Below the pieces are notes generated by a model that worked only from the letters and a program-made list of their open reading frames with translations, searched no databases and was not told where the DNA came from. 24,793 nucleotides of DNA from CBDBCK01 sp965203345 (GTDB lineage Bacteria > Chloroflexota > Dehalococcoidia > Lucifugimonadales > Lucifugimonadaceae). Location: the NCBI GenBank assembly GCA_965203345.1, contig CBDBCK010000004.1:1-24793 (forward strand), in the 5' to 3' direction. A program made the translations under genes and the position numbers. This document shows, piece after piece, positions 1 through 5,945 of the stretch (its first letter is position 1; each line of letters begins with the position of its first letter).

Positions 1-435
1 CTCAAGTTCGTAGAAGATATCGTACGGGACGAAGATGCGCCCTCTGTTTTGATGGCGACCAATTATGGTGATAATATCTGGGTAGCTGGCACGGACACAA
101 CTGAAGGTGGAATAGTGGAGACTGCGGGAGGAGCAAACGCCGCCGCAGAAATAGAGAGTCACATGACGGTATCAATAGAGGGGATAGCCGCCATGAACCC
201 GGATGTGATAATAATCCCTCAAGCTGAAGGCGGGCAACCATTTAAAGAGCTGTTACTGAGCGAGCTTGCGTTGGCACAAACACCGGCCGTAGTCAACGGA
301 AAGATATATACGGTGGACAGTCGGCATTACACTACCCTCTCCTACTGGAACATTTGCGGCATTGAAGACACGTTGGAGCTGATACACGCGGATATACTCC
401 CGAACGACTTCCAGGCATGTGAACCGTTCTCGTGA
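1..435 (+). CDS. ABC transporter substrate-binding protein, class II (BtuF/FhuD-like), 5'-truncated
   Basis: The reading frame is open from base 1, so this is the C-terminal 144 codons of a longer gene; an internal ATG at 49 is not the true start. The fragment matches the C-terminal lobe of periplasmic-binding-protein family 2 (the fold of corrinoid, siderophore and haem binders): a GGANAAAE segment, then IAAMNPDVIIIPQAEGG, the usual 'NPDvIi' strand, then VNGKIYTVDSR and a final helix. It ends with a TGA whose TGA is nested in the GTGA that starts the ATPase gene, so the two are translationally coupled. The adjoining corrinoid adenosyltransferase suggests a corrinoid ligand, but iron-siderophore cannot be excluded. 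The N-terminal signal peptide and probably a permease gene lie left of the window. Confidence 0.8.
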   Translation, partial: LKFVEDIVRDEDAPSVLMATNYGDNIWVAGTDTTEGGIVETAGGANAAAEIESHMTVSIEGIAAMNPDVIIIPQAEGGQPFKELLLSELALAQTPAVVNGKIYTVDSRHYTTLSYWNICGIEDTLELIHADILPNDFQACEPFS

Positions 436-1295
436 ACGGCCTATATACCCGAGACGCGCCGCCTATCAAGAAACCGGTATTGACGTTATCGGAAGTGACG
501 GTGCACCTGGGTGACAAGCCTATCTTGCGTGACATTTCTCTAAATGTGGAGCATGGTAGATTGATGGGCATCATAGGCCCAAACGGGAGTGGTAAGACCA
601 CACTTATGAAAACCTGCATGGGCATAATAAAGCCTAATACAGGATGGGCAACGCTTGAAGGAAGACAACTCTCAACTATCTCGCTGAAGGAGCGCGCTCG
701 CAGAATAGCTTACGCGCCTCAAAATCCAGGTAAGCACCCCTTCACGGTCTTCGAAACGGTTCTGATGGGTAGACATCCCAGGTTAGGTTGGATGGGCATA
801 GAGCGCACTCAAGACAAACGGGCGGCTATGGAAGCACTTGAGAGGGTAGAACTTTTAGAAAAGGCAGAACAGACCGTCGAAACCCTCTCTGGAGGAGAAA
901 GACGTAGAGTTCTACTTGCACGTTCATTAGCCCAGGAAACTGACGTAATCATGATGGACGAACCTACGGCGGAGTTAGACCTACGTTATCAGCTCATAGC
1001 AATGAACATAGCGAGAGAAGAGGCTGACGCCGGTGCCGCCGTAATAGTCAATATGCACGATATATCGCTAGCCGCTAGATTTTGCGACTCTATTTTGGTA
1101 ATGTTTCAAGGCGTGGAACTGGCCATGGGCGCACCCGAAGAAGTCTTAAATACAGCAACACTCCGGCAAGCCTTCTCAGTAGAAGCAAAGGTACAGCCCA
1201 GCTTTCTCGGAAGCTTCCCATCAGTAGGGGTCATCAGACCTTCTGAACTATTACGCAACAGTTACAACGCTCCAAAGAAAACGAAAACGGACTAG
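432..1295 (+). CDS. ABC transporter ATP-binding protein, BtuD/FepC-like
   Basis: A 287-residue ATPase that would power a corrinoid or siderophore importer at the inner face of the membrane. All nucleotide-binding motifs are intact: Walker A GPNGSGKT at residues 49-56, Q-loop glutamine 97, signature LSGGE at 152-156, Walker B VIMMDEP at 172-178 and the H-loop histidine at 209. The domain arrangement is that of the FepC/BtuD/HmuV group, with a short C-terminal extension after the switch region. The start is a GTG that overlaps the stop of the binding-protein gene by four bases, the classic coupled arrangement. A corrinoid role is inferred from the adenosyltransferase gene 13 bases downstream. 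Confidence 0.88.
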   Translation: MNGLYTRDAPPIKKPVLTLSEVTVHLGDKPILRDISLNVEHGRLMGIIGPNGSGKTTLMKTCMGIIKPNTGWATLEGRQLSTISLKERARRIAYAPQNPGKHPFTVFETVLMGRHPRLGWMGIERTQDKRAAMEALERVELLEKAEQTVETLSGGERRRVLLARSLAQETDVIMMDEPTAELDLRYQLIAMNIAREEADAGAAVIVNMHDISLAARFCDSILVMFQGVELAMGAPEEVLNTATLRQAFSVEAKVQPSFLGSFPSVGVIRPSELLRNSYNAPKKTKTD

Positions 1296-1308
1296 TCAAC
1301 GAAAGAAA

Positions 1309-1854
1309 GTGAAAATGAGTAAAACAACAAGAAGTAATCCCGCCGGTCTTATGCTCATCAACACAGGCGACGGCAAGGGTAAGACTACCGCTGGATTTGG
1401 GATGCTCTTCAGAGCATGGGGAAGAGGGATGAAGGTAGGCTGCGTCCAGTTCATAAAGTCAGAGGGAGCACGCTACGGTGAGCATATCGCCGCCGATCGG
1501 ATAGGCTTTCCCGTAATCCCTTCGGGCAGAGGGTTTACCTGGACTTCCAAAGATCTGAACGAAGACGCGGCGAGAGCTCAGTACGGATGGAACCTCGCCG
1601 CCGAGATGATACTGTCCGGCGATTACGACGTGGTTATGCTTGACGAGATAACCTACCCGATAACCTACGGATGGATACAACCCCAAGATGTTCTAGACGT
1701 CCTGAAATCAAGGAAAAAGAAGGTAGACGTGATAATCACAGGCCGCAACGCACACACTGATTTACTAGAGGCCGCGGACATAGTAACAGAGATGCGCAAA
1801 ATAAAGCACCATTACGATAAAGGCATAGTTGCCATGCCCGGTGTCGAGTACTAA
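1309..1854 (+). CDS. cobO: Corrinoid adenosyltransferase (CobA/CobO type)
   Basis: Transfers the 5'-deoxyadenosyl group of ATP to the cobalt of a cob(I)alamin or cob(I)yrinic acid a,c-diamide, a step of adenosylcobalamin biosynthesis or salvage in the cytoplasm. The 181-residue protein has the family length. Its P-loop GDGKGKT is at residues 20-26, a VMLDEITYP segment near 109-117 carries the Walker B-like acidic pair, TGRN is at 144-147, and the typical C-terminal EMRKIKHHYDKG segment is followed by the GVEY end. The first start is GTG at 1309; an ATG two codons later (1315), behind a purine-rich stretch, is equally possible. The preceding importer genes make corrinoid uptake followed by adenosylation the natural reading. 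Confidence 0.93.
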   Translation: MKMSKTTRSNPAGLMLINTGDGKGKTTAGFGMLFRAWGRGMKVGCVQFIKSEGARYGEHIAADRIGFPVIPSGRGFTWTSKDLNEDAARAQYGWNLAAEMILSGDYDVVMLDEITYPITYGWIQPQDVLDVLKSRKKKVDVIITGRNAHTDLLEAADIVTEMRKIKHHYDKGIVAMPGVEY

Positions 1855-1863
1855 ATCGCCGCA

Positions 1864-1906
1864 ACCTCAACTAAAGTGATAGCTGGACATAATCAGAGAT
1901 TGAGGT
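1864..1906. repeat. Inverted repeat between convergent genes
   Basis: ACCTCAA (1864-1870) and TTGAGGT (1900-1906) are perfect 7-base arms around a 29-base loop, spanning the gap between the convergent adenosyltransferase and VOC genes and entering the last codons of the latter. There is no T-tract, so a terminator role is only a guess. Confidence 0.25.
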
Positions 1907-2252
1907 CTGACCAGACCGCGTATTCATTACCGTTTGGGTCGGTAAAATGAAATCGTCTACCGCCAGGGAAGGAGAAAACAGGACGCACAATCATGCCTTC
2001 CGCCTTCTCTATTTTGGATAGCGTCTCCTCTAGATCACGGCTGTAGAAGACCACCAGAGCGGCTCCGTTGCTCGTAGAGGAGCATTGCTCCGACTTATAG
2101 AATCCTCCTTCAAGTACTTGATCAGAGAAAGCTATATAGTTATCACCATAGTCCGTAAAAGACCAGTTGAACACCTCGGCAAAGAACTTCTTGGTTGCCA
2201 CCATATCCCTTGATGGGAATTCTACATAGCTTATCTTTTCATGCTGATTCAA
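1893..2252 (-). CDS. VOC superfamily protein (glyoxalase / bleomycin-resistance fold)
   Basis: A 119-residue single-module VOC protein. The N-terminal ISYVEFPSRD strand, the FFAEVFNW helix and the C-terminal FTDPNGNEYAVW strand are the landmarks of the family usually annotated 'enzyme related to lactoylglutathione lyase'. Such proteins bind a divalent metal in dimers, but substrates vary widely and none can be assigned here. The start is a TTG, chosen because a strong GAGGAGG ribosome-binding site lies five bases upstream of it. The gene converges with the adenosyltransferase gene with only 38 bases between stops, and its 5' side faces the decayed 23S rRNA sequence. Confidence 0.8.
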   Translation of the reverse strand: MNQHEKISYVEFPSRDMVATKKFFAEVFNWSFTDYGDNYIAFSDQVLEGGFYKSEQCSSTSNGAALVVFYSRDLEETLSKIEKAEGMIVRPVFSFPGGRRFHFTDPNGNEYAVWSDLNL

Positions 2253-2340
2253 GGTATCCTCCTCTACATAAGCGCAAAGTTACAATAAGTCAACGCCCTA
2301 CGCTACCGATTATAAAATACGATGTCTTCACTAATCCCCC

Positions 2341-2500
2341 TTCCCTCTGTCGGGTAAGTTCCGACTCGCATGAAAAGCGTAACGATTTGGGCACTGTCTC
2401 AACGATGGCCGAGGTGACATTACAGGACCCGTGAAGATGCGAGTTACGCGCAACAGGACAAAAAGACCTAAGGAGCTTTACTTGGCTTGTAATAGATCAG
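2341..2500 (+). pseudogene. 23S rRNA gene remnant, domain IV/V boundary region
   Basis: This stretch is colinear with the part of bacterial 23S rRNA around E. coli positions 1940-2090. Landmarks seen directly are TGTCGGGTAAGTTCCGAC at 2348-2365, GCGTAACGATTTGGGCACTG shortly after, CCCGTGAAGATGCG at 2428-2441, CAACAGGACAAAAAGACC at 2451-2468 and GGAGCTTTAC at 2472-2481. It is not functional as it stands: near-universal positions differ (GACCTAAGGAGC where GACCCTATGGAGC is usual, and TTACGCGC where TTACCCGC is usual), and everything 5' of it is missing. The similarity fades after about 2500, where a promoter for the yccF-like gene begins. A second piece of the same gene lies at 3118-3290, in the same orientation and the correct order. 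Confidence 0.8.
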
Positions 2501-2522
2501 ACTGGTAATGTGCGCCGCTGCG

Positions 2523-2551
2523 TTGACGAGCATAGTCAAGTGCTTTATAAT
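2523..2551 (+). promoter_or_regulatory. Sigma-70-type promoter for the yccF-like gene
   Basis: TTGACG (2523-2528), a 17-base spacer and TATAAT (2546-2551) give a near-consensus promoter, 48 bases upstream of the yccF-like ATG. It lies just beyond the recognisable 23S remnant. Confidence 0.6.
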
Positions 2552-2599
2552 TACTATAACTTAGTGCTTCAGTGTCGAAACTACGTCTAGGAGGCTATA

Positions 2600-3074
2600 A
2601 TGCGCACATTCGGTAATATTATCTGGCATTTCCCTTATTTAGGATTTCTTAATGCTATAAATATGTATATCTTAGGTTTCTTATTTGTATTAACAGGCGT
2701 TGGTTTTCCCATAAGGCAAGGAATGTTTCAAATAGGTAAATTTTACTTTGCTCCTTTCAGTTACGCTTTAGTTGATACTAAGGAACTTGCAATTCAACAA
2801 GACCAGACAAGAGATATAAGATATTATTTATTTATTGTCGCGCGAATTTTGTATTTTCCTATTGGGTTGATATTTGCCATCATTTACGTCTACCCAAATT
2901 GCATTACTTTTTATTACCGTGGTTGGAATACCTGCAGGGTTAGCTTTGTCTAAATCTTTTCCGGCTCTGTTTGCCCTTGTAGGAAAAAAGTGGGTGCCTT
3001 TTGTTGTTGCTGAAGAAATAACCCGCAGAAAAGATCAAGAGCATATATCTGAGTATCTTGATAAGGATCGCTAG
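2600..3074 (+). pseudogene. yccF: YccF-family inner membrane protein, interrupted by one frameshift
   Basis: The first frame (from the ATG at 2600, behind an AGGAGG site six bases away) encodes MRTFGNIIW, hydrophobic segments and the VGFPIRQGMFQIGKFYFAPF stretch typical of the first YccF repeat. The second half of the family, ITVVGIPAGLALSKSFPALF, is encoded in a different frame and ends at the TAG of 3072-3074. Removing a single T from the five-T run at 2908-2912 joins both halves exactly into ...NCITFITVVGIPAG..., so a one-base insertion (or a sequencing error) breaks the gene. YccF proteins are small polytopic membrane proteins of poorly known function. The gene is A+T-rich and sits between two pieces of a decayed 23S rRNA gene. 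Confidence 0.75.
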
Positions 3075-3117
3075 GAGAATCGGAACAATATAACCTGAAA
3101 ATGCGCCACTCAACTTG

Positions 3118-3290
3118 ACAAGGACGTGCCGGTCGGTTGTCTCGCCAGAGGCGTAGCCGGGTAGCCAAGTTCGGAAGGGACAAGCGCTGAAAGCATCTAA
3201 GTGCGAAGCCCCTCCCAAGATTAGATGTCCCACAAAACCTCCGCTTTTAGTATGAGCTATACTGACACTTATGAGCCTTGCCTAAATTTT
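3118..3290 (+). pseudogene. 23S rRNA gene remnant, domain VI and 3' end
   Basis: Colinear with the 3' end of bacterial 23S rRNA. GTGCCGG and GTTGTCTCGCC (3126-3146), GCCGGGTAGCC (3156-3166), GTTCGGAAGG, GCTGAAAGCATCTAAG (3186-3201) and CCCAAGATTAGATGTCCC (3214-3231) correspond to roughly E. coli 2680-2790. After a deletion, TGAGCTATACTGACACTTAT (from 3253) and GCCTTGCCTAA resemble the extreme 3' end, which in intact genes reads like GAGCTGACCGGTACTAAT...GGCTTGACC. Small insertions and deletions and the lost ~80-base segment mark it as decayed. A weak resemblance to the sarcin-ricin region may begin as early as 3070. About 600 bases of 23S that should lie between this and the 2341-2500 piece are replaced by the yccF-like gene. 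Confidence 0.8.
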
Positions 3291-3308
3291 GCTCACAACT
3301 AGTATAAT
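3278..3308 (+). promoter_or_regulatory. Possible promoter for the cyclotransferase-like gene
   Basis: A perfect TATAAT at 3303-3308 lies 47 bases before the ATG at 3356. The best upstream element is TTGCCT (3278-3283) at a long 19-base spacing, so the -35 is weak. The hexamer begins at the very end of the 23S remnant. Confidence 0.4.
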
Positions 3309-3355
3309 GAAGGATACGCTCATTTATATTAATTAGGTACTTGAATGGAGGAAAT

Positions 3356-3802
3356 ATGATCACATTGAATTACTTTGCATACGGCAGTAATATGTATGCT
3401 GCCCAAATGAAATCTCGTTGTCCTTCTGCTCAGTTCATTGCAAGAGCAAAATTGCAGGGCTACAGACTTGATTTTACAAGATATTCCTGGAAAAGAAAAG
3501 GAGGAGTAGCCGACATAATAATAGACGTTGATAATGAAGTATGGGGAGTATTGTACAAAATCACAGATACCAAAGATTGGGAGAGATTGGATAAATATGA
3601 AGGAGTAGATAACAAAGTCTACAAACCTATCGAAGTTACTGTGCTTAATGACAATCAAGAAGAAATAAAAGCCATCACTTACAGTGTTGTCTTCAAAGAA
3701 CAGGGTCCGGTTACGCCGTCTCAAGAATATATGGACATAATTCTGAAGGGAGCGAAAGAGCACAATCTACCTCACAGTTATAGTGAGAAGCTGATAACCT
3801 GA
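3356..3802 (+). CDS. Gamma-glutamylcyclotransferase-like (AIG2/GGCT) family protein
   Basis: A 148-residue protein of the cyclotransferase fold, whose members release 5-oxoproline from gamma-glutamyl compounds or act on related amides. The signature NYFAYGSNM is at residues 5-13, followed by a FIARAKLQGYRLDFTRYS strand, WGVLYKIT and the LDKYEGV motif typical of this fold. The ATG at 3356 is preferred over an in-frame TTG at 3341 because a GGAGG site (3347-3351) lies just upstream of the ATG. It is visibly A+T-richer than the transporter genes and is followed 18 bases later by a membrane protein gene, perhaps co-transcribed. Substrate unknown. Confidence 0.8.
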   Translation: MITLNYFAYGSNMYAAQMKSRCPSAQFIARAKLQGYRLDFTRYSWKRKGGVADIIIDVDNEVWGVLYKITDTKDWERLDKYEGVDNKVYKPIEVTVLNDNQEEIKAITYSVVFKEQGPVTPSQEYMDIILKGAKEHNLPHSYSEKLIT

Positions 3803-3820
3803 AGTGAATAAATTTTAACA

Positions 3821-4342
3821 ATGTTTTTTACGGACCTTATTACTGCAATATCTACCTTAGTCTTGGCAGTAATAGCAATGTTGGCACTATCATCTACATA
3901 CTTTATACGTAAACAGCTTGATTTGACACGTAAGGAAAAATCTTTACAATTTTCTTTTTTAACAAATCCTCATATTAGAGAGGCACGTAAATATCTTAAC
4001 AGCACGTTAGGAGCGGATTGGGATAAGAGAGGACAGTTGCCTATGGAAGAGATCGAAGCCTCACTGCAGAAAGATGATCAAATACGCCTTTATATAACAG
4101 TTTTGCTTTCCCATATTCAGCAAATTGCTACAGCATTAGAATTAAAAATTATAGACGAAGACACGATATTTTACCTAGCTTCTTGGAGTACAGTAAATTA
4201 CTATGAAATTTTCAATAATTTCATTATGCTAACTAGGCAGGGAATGAACTCATCATATCTTCAGGAAGCTGAAATACTAGTTGATAACTGGAAACGTAGG
4301 CGAAATAAAGGAGATACATATATAGATAACAGACAAAAGTAA
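3821..4342 (+). CDS. Small single-pass membrane protein, DUF4760-like
   Basis: A 173-residue protein with one N-terminal transmembrane segment (about residues 4-28, LITAISTLVLAVIAMLALSS) followed by a charged cytoplasmic-type helical region (FIRKQLDLTRKEKSLQFSFL, then repeated amphipathic helices). The layout 'TM - Q - short loop - helical bundle' recalls the DUF4760 group, whose function is not known. No clear ribosome-binding site precedes the ATG, so translation may depend on the cyclotransferase-like gene ending 18 bases earlier. A+T-rich like its upstream neighbours. No function is proposed. Confidence 0.6.
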   Translation: MFFTDLITAISTLVLAVIAMLALSSTYFIRKQLDLTRKEKSLQFSFLTNPHIREARKYLNSTLGADWDKRGQLPMEEIEASLQKDDQIRLYITVLLSHIQQIATALELKIIDEDTIFYLASWSTVNYYEIFNNFIMLTRQGMNSSYLQEAEILVDNWKRRRNKGDTYIDNRQK

Positions 4343-4369
4343 AAAATGACATTCCCCTCGTCGCATTAT

Positions 4370-4590
4370 GTTGACATCCGCGCCGCAATTGCTCATGGTG
4401 TCGTTACGCCTAGGGCGTGCTATAAGTTACGGGCGTCTTGAACCTCTGAACGTTGCTTGCAGAGTGTCAGCAAAATATGATATGACGGCTTTTAGACAGT
4501 TATGGTTGTCAGAGTGCAACCATAACTTACAGCTCTTAGTAATTTGGTTCGGGTGATGAGGCTTACTAAGGCCCGTCGCCGTTTTCAGTT
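4370..4590 (+). pseudogene. Possible degraded 16S rRNA 3' region
   Basis: No convincing protein gene fits the 4343-4647 gap. Reading + strand, a series of short matches falls in the order and roughly the spacing of 16S rRNA from about E. coli 1190 to 1400: GACATC, CTCATGG, TTACGCCTAGGGC (4404-4416) then GTGCTATAA, CAGTTATGGTTG (4497-4508) then TGCAACC, TTAGTAAT (4536-4543), and GGCCCGTCGCC (4570-4580). The intact equivalents are TTACGCCTAGGGC...CGTGCTACAA, CAGTTCGGATTG...TGCAACC, CTAGTAAT and CCGCCCGTC. Between the matches the sequence is diverged and shortened. The nearby, clearer 23S remnants make this more credible, but it remains a pattern match by eye. Confidence 0.4.
4498..4527. repeat. 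Perfect 11-bp inverted repeat
   Basis: AGTTATGGTTG (4498-4508) and CAACCATAACT (4517-4527) are exact reverse complements around an 8-base loop. It would form a stable hairpin in RNA or a palindromic protein site. No T-tract follows, so it is not a typical intrinsic terminator. It lies inside the possible 16S remnant. Confidence 0.7.
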
Positions 4591-4647
4591 CTTGTGATAA
4601 CCGTAGTGCTTTTATCATTCATTTAATACCCGCCGTGGTGCATGGCT

Positions 4648-5907
4648 TCACGATATAGACTCGTCCAGCTCCCTTTGATATTCGCTTACCGCTCCACTCA
4701 TTACGTCTTTCAGCAGGACAGGGGCGCCTGACGTTCCCGACTCCAATATGCCATACGCCACGGCCAGAGCTTTCATACCTTCTTCGGGGCCTACCTCCAC
4801 GCCGCTACCGTTTTCGACAGCTTGCGCCAGCTCGTGCATCTCCAGAGCTATCAGCTTGCGATCTATCTCTGCAAACGGCATATTGTAGGCAGCGATACGA
4901 TCTCCACCGAACAGACGAGCGGTAGCGTCGTCCAGTCTCCAATGGAGCGCCAGATCCAACAGGGCGTCTCCTACGATAGGTTGATCTCGTTCTTCAGTCA
5001 ATATCCGCGGAGGCTCCCCGCTACGGCTCGGTGCCGGTACCAAAGAACCTTCACTACCGTGAATAGAATTCAAAAACGCGTCCAACCCACGCGAAGCATT
5101 TGTGATGGTGAACTGCGCCACCACTCCCGATTCAAACGTAAGCACTCCAAACGCCGTATCTTCTTGATCCGTTTCCACCGTGTTTTGGTTGGGAGCATAA
5201 TCCTCTACCCTGTGACCATAGAAATTAGCCAAGGTTGGGTTTATGCTCCCCATGTGGCGCGTCTTTGCTACGAGCCTGGTTTGGGCGTATATCTCCTTTA
5301 CATCGCCCAAGAAGTAAAGCAACAGGTCGGCTTCATGGACGCCTTGCTCCAATATCACGCTGCCCGCCCTTGACTTTAGCGCTCGCCAGCCCGTATTATG
5401 CATCAACGCGGAGCCACCCGCCACCATAGCCTTCAAGGCAAACCTCGGTTTACCTATTGCTCCACCATCAAGCAGAGCACGCGTCAAGCGATGCATAGGA
5501 TCACGTCGGTACTGCTCAGCAATAGATAGGAGCAGTCCTTTGATTTCTGCCATTTCCCGCATTTTACGGCACAAGGCAAGAGTGAGACCCATAGGCTTTT
5601 CGGTAAGCACGTGCAAGCCGGCGTCCAGAGCTCTCAGTGCGAATACATGGTGCATCCTCGTATCAGTTACAATGTCTATCGCGTCCAGATACCGCGCCTT
5701 GGTCAGCATTTGATCAAAATCGGTGAATATATCCACCTTCTCGCCCGTTGCCCCTTCAAGCTCAGTCGCTACGTGAGTAGCTACGGTCTCATGACGGTCG
5801 CATACAGCGGTCATGCGCACTGAACCGAACACTCTACGGGCTTCAATAGCGCCGTACGCGTGACGAAGTCCCATACCTCCGCAACCGACTAATCCTAGGT
5901 TCAACAC
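4648..5907 (-). CDS. Gfo/Idh/MocA family NAD(P)-dependent oxidoreductase
   Basis: A 419-residue cytoplasmic dehydrogenase of the kind that oxidises or reduces sugars, inositols and related polyols. The N-terminal Rossmann motif GCGGMG is at residues 8-13, the family EKP motif is at 103-105 (LTEKPMG), and the catalytic-region GVHEADLL puts a histidine at 191 and an aspartate at 194. The length is somewhat above the usual 330-400, owing to a longer C-terminal part. The start is GTG, with an AAAGG site just upstream. The stop of the enolase-superfamily gene lies 38 bases before it, so both are probably one transcript. The pairing with a sugar-acid dehydratase points to a carbohydrate-derived substrate, not identified. 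Confidence 0.87.
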   Translation of the reverse strand: MLNLGLVGCGGMGLRHAYGAIEARRVFGSVRMTAVCDRHETVATHVATELEGATGEKVDIFTDFDQMLTKARYLDAIDIVTDTRMHHVFALRALDAGLHVLTEKPMGLTLALCRKMREMAEIKGLLLSIAEQYRRDPMHRLTRALLDGGAIGKPRFALKAMVAGGSALMHNTGWRALKSRAGSVILEQGVHEADLLLYFLGDVKEIYAQTRLVAKTRHMGSINPTLANFYGHRVEDYAPNQNTVETDQEDTAFGVLTFESGVVAQFTITNASRGLDAFLNSIHGSEGSLVPAPSRSGEPPRILTEERDQPIVGDALLDLALHWRLDDATARLFGGDRIAAYNMPFAEIDRKLIALEMHELAQAVENGSGVEVGPEEGMKALAVAYGILESGTSGAPVLLKDVMSGAVSEYQRELDESIS

Positions 5908-5945
5908 GATACCTTTCCTTTACATCCGGATTGCCGCACGAATGG

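Noticed and set aside
2195..2434. A plus-strand open frame across the VOC start and the 23S remnant
   Set aside because: It overlaps both a real gene on the other strand and rRNA-like sequence, and has no ribosome-binding site.
2900..2920. Programmed ribosomal frameshift in yccF
   Set aside because: The T5 run alone, without a stimulatory structure or a family precedent, is better explained by an indel or sequencing error.
2940..3233. Open reading frames on the minus strand over the 3' 23S remnant
   Set aside because: They are antisense to clear rRNA-like sequence and to the end of the yccF-like gene, and show no protein family features.
2341..3290. A functional fragmented (split) 23S rRNA
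   Set aside because: Most of the molecule is absent and universally conserved bases are changed, so the pieces could not make a working ribosomal RNA.
4368..4618. Two short open frames (one per strand) in the gap before the Gfo/Idh/MocA gene
   Set aside because: No ribosome-binding site or family resemblance; the sequence is better explained as a possible 16S remnant.
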